Program-made: the position numbers and the translations under genes
NCBI GenBank assembly: GCA_002455425.1
Contig: DKKT01000012.1
Coordinates: 40,868 to 58,645, forward strand
Source of the DNA: Chthonomonas sp. UBA6659
GTDB taxonomy: Bacteria; Armatimonadota; Fimbriimonadia; Fimbriimonadales; Fimbriimonadaceae
Reading direction: 5' to 3'
Length of the DNA: 17,778 bases
In this document: one piece after another, positions 13,650 through 17,778 of the stretch
How positions within the stretch are numbered: the stretch's first letter is position 1
Layout of the letters: each line of letters begins with the position of its first letter
Notes under the pieces: generated by a model
The model's database searches: none
Told to the model about the DNA's origin: nothing
What the model saw: only the letters and a program-made list of their open reading frames with translations

Positions 13650-14723
13650 TTGAAAAAACTCGATCGGTACATGTTGCGCGAAATGATCGTGCCGTTTCTC
13701 ATCGGCACGCTCGCGGTCGTGCTCATGTTCCAGATCAACATGCTCATCTACCAGTACAAGAACTTTCAGCTCAGCAACGTGCCATTGCTAGCAGTTTTTC
13801 AAGTGATCTTGTACAAAACACCAGAGTACTTGAGCATGACCCTACCGGTCGGGATGTCGCTCGCGAGTTCGCTCGCGATCTCCCGGCTCGCCCGTGAGTC
13901 CGAGCTGACCGCGATGCGAAGTGCCGGTGTTTCGATCCTGCGCGTCGTGCGTCCGATCGTCTTGATGGGCATTCTGGTCGCGATCGGCAACTACTTCGTG
14001 TCGGAACGGCTCATGCCGGCGGGTGAGCGGCTTGCGAACCAGCGTCTCAATGAGATCGGCATGCTCGCGCTCAACCCGACGTTCAAATCCAACGTGCAGC
14101 TCGATCTCGGCAATTACTCCGCGAATTTCGGGTCCGTCGAGCGGGGCCCGGAAGGCAGCATTCGCCTCAGCGGAATACTCCTGATCACACGTCCTCGTCC
14201 CGGTGAGATCGTCCTCATCACCGCCGAATCCGGGATCTACAAGGAGGGCGTCTGGGTCATGCGTGACGCATACCTCCGTGCGATGCGGGGCGACACGCTG
14301 TTTGACGCCAAGCCGACGAAGGACGTGGTGATCGAGGAGCCGATCAACGTCGCCAACTTCTTCGGCGAGCGGTCGCCGAACGAGCAGACCGTCGCCGATC
14401 TCGCGGCCGCGATCAAGGAACGCAAGAGCCAACGACTCCCGACCACGCAGCTCGAAGTCGATTACCATGTGCGCTTTTCGGTGCCGGCGGCGTGTATCGT
14501 GTTCGCCCTCACCGGTCCGGTTTTCGCGGTCTGGCTCTCGCGAGCCGGTGCTTTCGTCGGGGTTCTTTTGAGCATCGTGCTCGTGCTCGTCTACTACAAC
14601 GCCTTCATCATCGCGACCCAGATCATCGGCTACAACGGGATTCTCAACCCGATCCTGTCGGCTTGGCTTCCGAACATTCTATTTGTCGCGCTCGGCCTCC
14701 TTGCGCTTCGGAGAGCGGAGTGA
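13650..14723 (+). CDS. lptF: LptF/LptG-family permease (YjgP/YjgQ), lipopolysaccharide export ABC transporter subunit
   Basis: The 357-residue protein has the six-helix LptF/G plan. Helix 1 is at about 12-34, with a helix-loop-coupling segment (RLARESELTAMRSAGVS, 80-95) that contacts the LptB ATPase. Helix 3 (96-118) follows, then a periplasmic beta-jellyroll at about 120-270, and three C-terminal helices from about 275 (FSVPAACIVFALTGPVFAVWLSRAG) to 353. With LptB it extracts lipopolysaccharide or a related glycolipid from the inner membrane and passes it to the LptC-A-D bridge. The TTG start at 13650 (MKKLDRY, a typical LptF/G start) has no clear Shine-Dalgarno. Only one LptF/G gene is present here, so naming it lptF rather than lptG is by order and convention. 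It overlaps the LptD-like gene by 4 bp. Confidence 0.88.
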   Translation: MKKLDRYMLREMIVPFLIGTLAVVLMFQINMLIYQYKNFQLSNVPLLAVFQVILYKTPEYLSMTLPVGMSLASSLAISRLARESELTAMRSAGVSILRVVRPIVLMGILVAIGNYFVSERLMPAGERLANQRLNEIGMLALNPTFKSNVQLDLGNYSANFGSVERGPEGSIRLSGILLITRPRPGEIVLITAESGIYKEGVWVMRDAYLRAMRGDTLFDAKPTKDVVIEEPINVANFFGERSPNEQTVADLAAAIKERKSQRLPTTQLEVDYHVRFSVPAACIVFALTGPVFAVWLSRAGAFVGVLLSIVLVLVYYNAFIIATQIIGYNGILNPILSAWLPNILFVALGLLALRRAE

Positions 14724-17032
14724 GGCGTCTCCTCGCCACCGGGGTCGGTCTTGCCGCCGGCGTTTGGGCCTGCGCACAGGTCGATCTCAGCCCCGTCCTC
14801 AACGAATCGTATAAGTCTCTGGCTGAAAGAGGTGTCTTCAAGCCGAAGACTCCCGACGATCCCGCGAAGCGTTCACTCCCGCCGGCCAAGCGCGAGGGTG
14901 CGAAGCAAGAGGGGTTCGAACTTCATTCGGCCAAGAAGGCGCAGCGCAAGGGCCAGGAGATCTTCGCGGAAGGCGACGTCAGTTTCAGCTTTCGTGGCTA
15001 CGACGTCACTTGCGATCGAGCGGAAGGCAACCTCGAAACCGAAGTCTTCGTCCTCGAGGGCCGCGTGAAGCTGCAAGGCAAGGACCTCGACGTGAAGGGC
15101 GAGCGAGTCCAAGTCAACTTCAAGGATGAGTCGTTCGGGTTTATCGACGGCTGGGCCCGCCTGGGCAAGGAGTATGTCGGCCAGAACCTCCGCGGGGATC
15201 TCTTCGTGCACGGCATGGCCGCGGGCGGAACCCGCGAGAAGATCGATGCGCAGGACGTTTCGGTGACGACGTGCGACCAAGAGCATCCCCACTTCGAGTT
15301 CACCGCCAAACGCACCAATGTCCGTCCGGGCAAGCGCGCGATTCTGCGAGACGTGCGCCTCAAGGTGCTCGGGAAGACGATTCTCCGGCTACCGTACGTG
15401 GCGGTGCCCCTCGAGGAGTACGCCGAGCGCTACGTTCCCGAGGTCGGGAAGACGGACGAGGAAGGGTACTACGTCAAGAGCCGGTGGACCACGCCGCTCC
15501 GCGGCGACAATTTCTTCGACACGCGGATCGACTACTTCCAGAAGCTCGGCTTCGGCCTTGGCGCGGACTTCTTTCTTCGCAGTGCCGAGAACTTCTTCGG
15601 CATCTACCGGCTCTACGGCATCACCCGTGGGGGGCGAGCGCTGCAGGGAAGCATCAATCACCAACAGCGTTTCTTCGGTGGGATTCTCGGCTTCGACGCC
15701 ACCTACCAGAAGAACAACTACTTGACCGCACCCGGCACCACGCTCTTGAGCACGCGCGCCAATTACCAGCTTACGGACGGGCGCGGCAACTCCACGAACA
15801 TCGGCTACTTCCGCAACTCGAATGCGTCCACGACGTTCAAGGCTCTCCAGGAGAACTGGTCGATTTTCGACAATCGCAATTGGGATTCGACCTGGTCCAC
15901 CTCTCTGACCGTCAACATGAGCTCGAACCAGTCGACGAGTTTCTTGCCGGATGAAGTCACGAACACGAACCGGCAGCTCGACCTCGAGTTTCAGAGCCAG
16001 AAGGAGTTCACCTGGGGGAGCGGAACCCTCGAGTATCGGCGGACGATCCCGATTACGCAAGCCGCCGACGGCCAGTTCTTTTCGACGGACGATCGAACGC
16101 CGATGGTGACGCTAAGGACCGACAGCGCGCGCCTATTCCAGGACCGGTGGCTTGGCGGCTTTCCGTTCAACGCCGAGCTTTCGGTCGGTGAACTCGGGAC
16201 GTCCGACGGGGCGAGCCGGGTCACCCGCACGTCGCTCGACTTGAGCTTTCGCCGCGAAGATCGGTCACGTAGCCGGCACCAGGTGAGCTTCGGCGGCCGT
16301 TACAAACAGGGCCTCTACAGCGACGACACCGCTCAATATGTGCTGAACGGTGACTTCCGGTATCGCTATCAGATCGCGCGCGATTCCGACTTCAGCCTTC
16401 GCTACAACTACCTTCGCCCATACGGGTTCACGCCGCTGTTCATCGATCGGTCGGGAAAGACCAACTTGATTTCGGCAGACTTGAACTATCGCCCCTGGAA
16501 TCCGCTCATCCTTCGCGCTCAGACGGCTTATGACATCCTTCAACTCGATCAGCAGCGGACCCCCTGGCAACGGCTCAACATCAGCACGGAGTACCGGCCG
16601 AACGATGTGCTTTTCATGCGGACGACTCACACTTACGACACGGTGAGCCAGGTGTGGACGAACCAGCGCCTCGACTTCGGATGGCGCGTCGGCGAAGGGA
16701 TCGTCAGCGCCAACGCCCAGTACGATGGCCAACGGCACAGCTGGGGAAGCCTCAACCTCTACGTCGACGGGCTGAAGTGGGGCAAGCTGACGACCAGCTT
16801 CTTGCTCAGCTACTCGGGCTACAACAAGCAGGTTCAGTCACGCCAGGTTTCCTTCACCTACGACCTGCACTGCGTCGAGGCGATTCTCCAGGTCATCGAC
16901 AACCCGGTGGGCTTTCGCTCGGGTCGCCAGATCGCCTTCTTCCTTCGGGTCAAGGCATTCCCGTTCGACACACCGTTCGGTCTCGGGCAGCGCGGCCAAG
17001 CGGTCGGCGGCAACTCGGGCATCCGGTTCTAG
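14720..17032 (+). CDS. lptD: LptD/OstA-type outer-membrane LPS-assembly protein
   Basis: The 770-residue protein starts at GTG 14720 (GTGA overlap with the LptF stop, GGAG 6 nt upstream), giving a signal peptide (MRRLLATGVGLAAGVWACAQ). An in-frame opening upstream is not the start because it lies inside the permease gene. Residues about 70-215 form the OstA/LptA jellyroll (EIFAEGDVSFSFRGYDVTCDRAEGN ... LEGRVKLQGKDLDVKGERVQVNF). Residues about 255-770 are the beta-barrel, rich in alternating aromatic strands and ending in a C-terminal Phe, the usual BAM recognition residue. Cys185 (TTCD) and Cys718 (DLHC near the C-terminus) sit where E. coli LptD forms interdomain disulfides; Cys98 (VTCD) is the remaining mature-chain cysteine that I noted. 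The protein should insert lipid A-type glycolipids into the outer leaflet with LptE. No LptE lies nearby. Confidence 0.88.
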   Translation: MRRLLATGVGLAAGVWACAQVDLSPVLNESYKSLAERGVFKPKTPDDPAKRSLPPAKREGAKQEGFELHSAKKAQRKGQEIFAEGDVSFSFRGYDVTCDRAEGNLETEVFVLEGRVKLQGKDLDVKGERVQVNFKDESFGFIDGWARLGKEYVGQNLRGDLFVHGMAAGGTREKIDAQDVSVTTCDQEHPHFEFTAKRTNVRPGKRAILRDVRLKVLGKTILRLPYVAVPLEEYAERYVPEVGKTDEEGYYVKSRWTTPLRGDNFFDTRIDYFQKLGFGLGADFFLRSAENFFGIYRLYGITRGGRALQGSINHQQRFFGGILGFDATYQKNNYLTAPGTTLLSTRANYQLTDGRGNSTNIGYFRNSNASTTFKALQENWSIFDNRNWDSTWSTSLTVNMSSNQSTSFLPDEVTNTNRQLDLEFQSQKEFTWGSGTLEYRRTIPITQAADGQFFSTDDRTPMVTLRTDSARLFQDRWLGGFPFNAELSVGELGTSDGASRVTRTSLDLSFRREDRSRSRHQVSFGGRYKQGLYSDDTAQYVLNGDFRYRYQIARDSDFSLRYNYLRPYGFTPLFIDRSGKTNLISADLNYRPWNPLILRAQTAYDILQLDQQRTPWQRLNISTEYRPNDVLFMRTTHTYDTVSQVWTNQRLDFGWRVGEGIVSANAQYDGQRHSWGSLNLYVDGLKWGKLTTSFLLSYSGYNKQVQSRQVSFTYDLHCVEAILQVIDNPVGFRSGRQIAFFLRVKAFPFDTPFGLGQRGQAVGGNSGIRF

Positions 17033-17047
17033 CTGTAACATGGCGGC

Positions 17048-17287
17048 ATGAACGAAGAGATCAAGGAATACTCGAACGGCGAAGTCACGGTGGTCTGGAA
17101 CCCGGCGCTCTGCATCCACTCGGGGCGATGCGTGCGTGGCTTGCCGGCTGTATTCGACGTCAAGCGGCGTCCCTGGATCGACGTCATGGCCTCGGATTCG
17201 GAGTCGATTGTGCGCCAGGTCGGCCAGTGCCCTTCCGGAGCGCTGAGCATCAAGCCCGACGTTGAAGAATCACGCGGTTCGAGGTGA
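17048..17287 (+). CDS. YjdI-type (Fer4_19) mono-cluster iron-sulfur protein
   Basis: The 79-residue protein matches the divergent 4Fe-4S mono-cluster family of E. coli YjdI. It has CIHSGRCVRGLPAVFD (Cys22, Cys28), the conserved RRPWID, and QCPSGAL (Cys61). Only three cysteines are present, as usual for the family; His24 or a non-protein ligand would complete the cluster. The function is not established; it is probably a small electron carrier or a partner of redox enzymes. It starts 15 bp after the LptD stop and may be read through from that operon. A tiny ATG at 17040 opens only a three-codon frame and is ignored. Confidence 0.85.
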   Translation: MNEEIKEYSNGEVTVVWNPALCIHSGRCVRGLPAVFDVKRRPWIDVMASDSESIVRQVGQCPSGALSIKPDVEESRGSR

Positions 17288-17344
17288 ACATTGCGGAATC
17301 GCAAGCGTAATGCTCCCTGGAACCTTCCACGAGGAATGAACACG

Positions 17345-17778
17345 ATGAAACGAATTGTCAAGCTTTTCTGTGTCGGTGCAGCGGTGATGGCCTTGGGCAC
17401 GAGCGTTTTCGCTCAGGATGCCGGTCCGAAGGGCAAGGGTGGTCAGGGTCAGGGCCAGTTCCGGCAGGGCCAGGGCGGCCAGGGCCAGAAGGGAGGCGGG
17501 ATGCGCGTCGGTCGCATGCAGGAGGAGATCCTCGCCAAGCTCAATCTGAGCGCCGAACAGAAGACGAAGATCGAAGCGCTGAACAAGAGGCTGCAGGCTG
17601 AAGTCCAGAAGCTCATGCAGGGCGGCAACCGCGAGCAGATGCGCGAGAAACTGCGCCCGCTGATGGACCAGCACCGCAAGGACCTGATGGCGATCCTGAC
17701 CAAGGAGCAGCAGGCCAAGTTTGAGCAACTGATGAAGGAAGCCCGTGCGAAGCGAGGCGGCCCCGGCGGACAGGGCGG
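17345..17778 (+). CDS. Exported Spy/CpxP-like LTXXQ protein, truncated at the window end
   Basis: The frame is open from ATG 17345 to the window edge (144 complete codons, no stop), with GAGGA 9 nt upstream. It has a signal peptide ending SVFAQ, then a Gly/Gln/Lys-rich segment (GPKGKGGQGQGQFRQGQGG). A helical region follows with two LTXXQ-type motifs: LSAEQ (LNLSAEQKTKIEALN) and LTKEQ (ILTKEQQAKFEQLMKE). These are marks of Spy/CpxP/ZraP-like periplasmic helical proteins that act as ATP-independent chaperones or stress sensors. The Gly/Gln linker after the signal and another Gly-rich start near the edge (RGGPGGQGG) are longer than in enteric Spy. It may be a separate unit, since 57 bp separate it from the previous gene and it has its own ribosome site. 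Confidence 0.75.
   Translation, partial: MKRIVKLFCVGAAVMALGTSVFAQDAGPKGKGGQGQGQFRQGQGGQGQKGGGMRVGRMQEEILAKLNLSAEQKTKIEALNKRLQAEVQKLMQGGNREQMREKLRPLMDQHRKDLMAILTKEQQAKFEQLMKEARAKRGGPGGQG

Noticed and set aside
14492..14719. In-frame upstream extension of the LptD reading frame from an ATG at 14492.
   Set aside because: It lies wholly inside the LptF-like gene in another frame, has no signal peptide, and the GTG at 14720 has a good ribosome site and starts a clear signal peptide.
17040..17051. Minimal ATG GCG GCA TGA frame just before the YjdI start, as a possible upstream regulatory ORF.
   Set aside because: Three codons with no ribosome site are easily produced by chance.
17287..17310. TTGCG-GAAT-CGCAA hairpin after the Fe-S gene as a terminator.
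   Set aside because: A 5-bp stem without T-run is too weak to call.
1..17778. Mobile element, CRISPR, prophage or defence island.
   Set aside because: No transposase, integrase, direct repeat arrays, tRNA target sites or defence gene families were seen on either strand; composition appears uniform by eye.

Overview
The window looks like chromosomal DNA of a GC-rich diderm bacterium. The best guess is Armatimonadota, class Fimbriimonadia. That rests on three things: the short two-repeat dockerin-like tail on a secreted protein, the combination of LptF, an LptD-like barrel, DUF3500 and quinate-5-dehydrogenase-like families, and frequent GTG/TTG starts with patchy Shine-Dalgarno sequences. The assignment is inference from recognised families, not from a marker gene. 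No rRNA, tRNA, CRISPR array, insertion sequence, prophage or integrase is visible. Coding density is high and no gene-free stretch exceeds 300 bp; the longest gaps (about 100-140 bp) are 1489-1587, 3429-3560, 4833-4937 and 6009-6149, and their signals are listed.

Left part (1-6008). The tail of a DEAD-box RNA helicase ends at a near-perfect palindromic hairpin that also closes the convergent gene for a secreted dockerin-like protein. Next, on the minus strand, come an exported SLBB/polysaccharide-export protein and a VanX/DdpX-type D-Ala-D-Ala dipeptidase with a 4-bp overlap (SLBB upstream). A divergent exported S41 peptidase lacks the usual catalytic lysine. It converges on a secreted DUF3500 protein, with a strong GC hairpin between them.

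Middle part (6009-12154). leuD (isopropylmalate dehydratase small subunit, without leuC nearby) heads a rightward run with a three-helix membrane protein carrying a very acidic tail and a SAM methyltransferase. This run collides, with a 26-bp coding overlap, with a five-gene leftward cluster: small membrane coiled-coil protein, YtxH-like protein, AI-2E/PerM-family permease, exported CBM9-like protein, and a quinate-5-dehydrogenase-like protein.

Right part (12153-17778). A rightward envelope cluster starts at plsY (phospholipid synthesis). It continues with a membrane protein carrying a zinc ribbon, an LptF/LptG-type permease, an LptD/OstA-type outer-membrane barrel (GTGA overlap with the permease gene), a YjdI-type mono-cluster Fe-S protein, and a truncated exported Spy/LTXXQ-like protein. 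The plsY start codon overlaps the annotated start of the leftward cluster on the opposite strand, so the two clusters diverge from one point.

Overall the region is mostly housekeeping and envelope biogenesis. I found no convincing defence, mobile or secondary-metabolite system. The best leads are the lysine-less S41 protease, the minus-strand intrinsic terminator just upstream of the DUF3500 gene, two possible leaderless promoters, the overlapping divergent starts, and the zinc-ribbon membrane protein embedded in the PlsY-LptF-LptD cluster.
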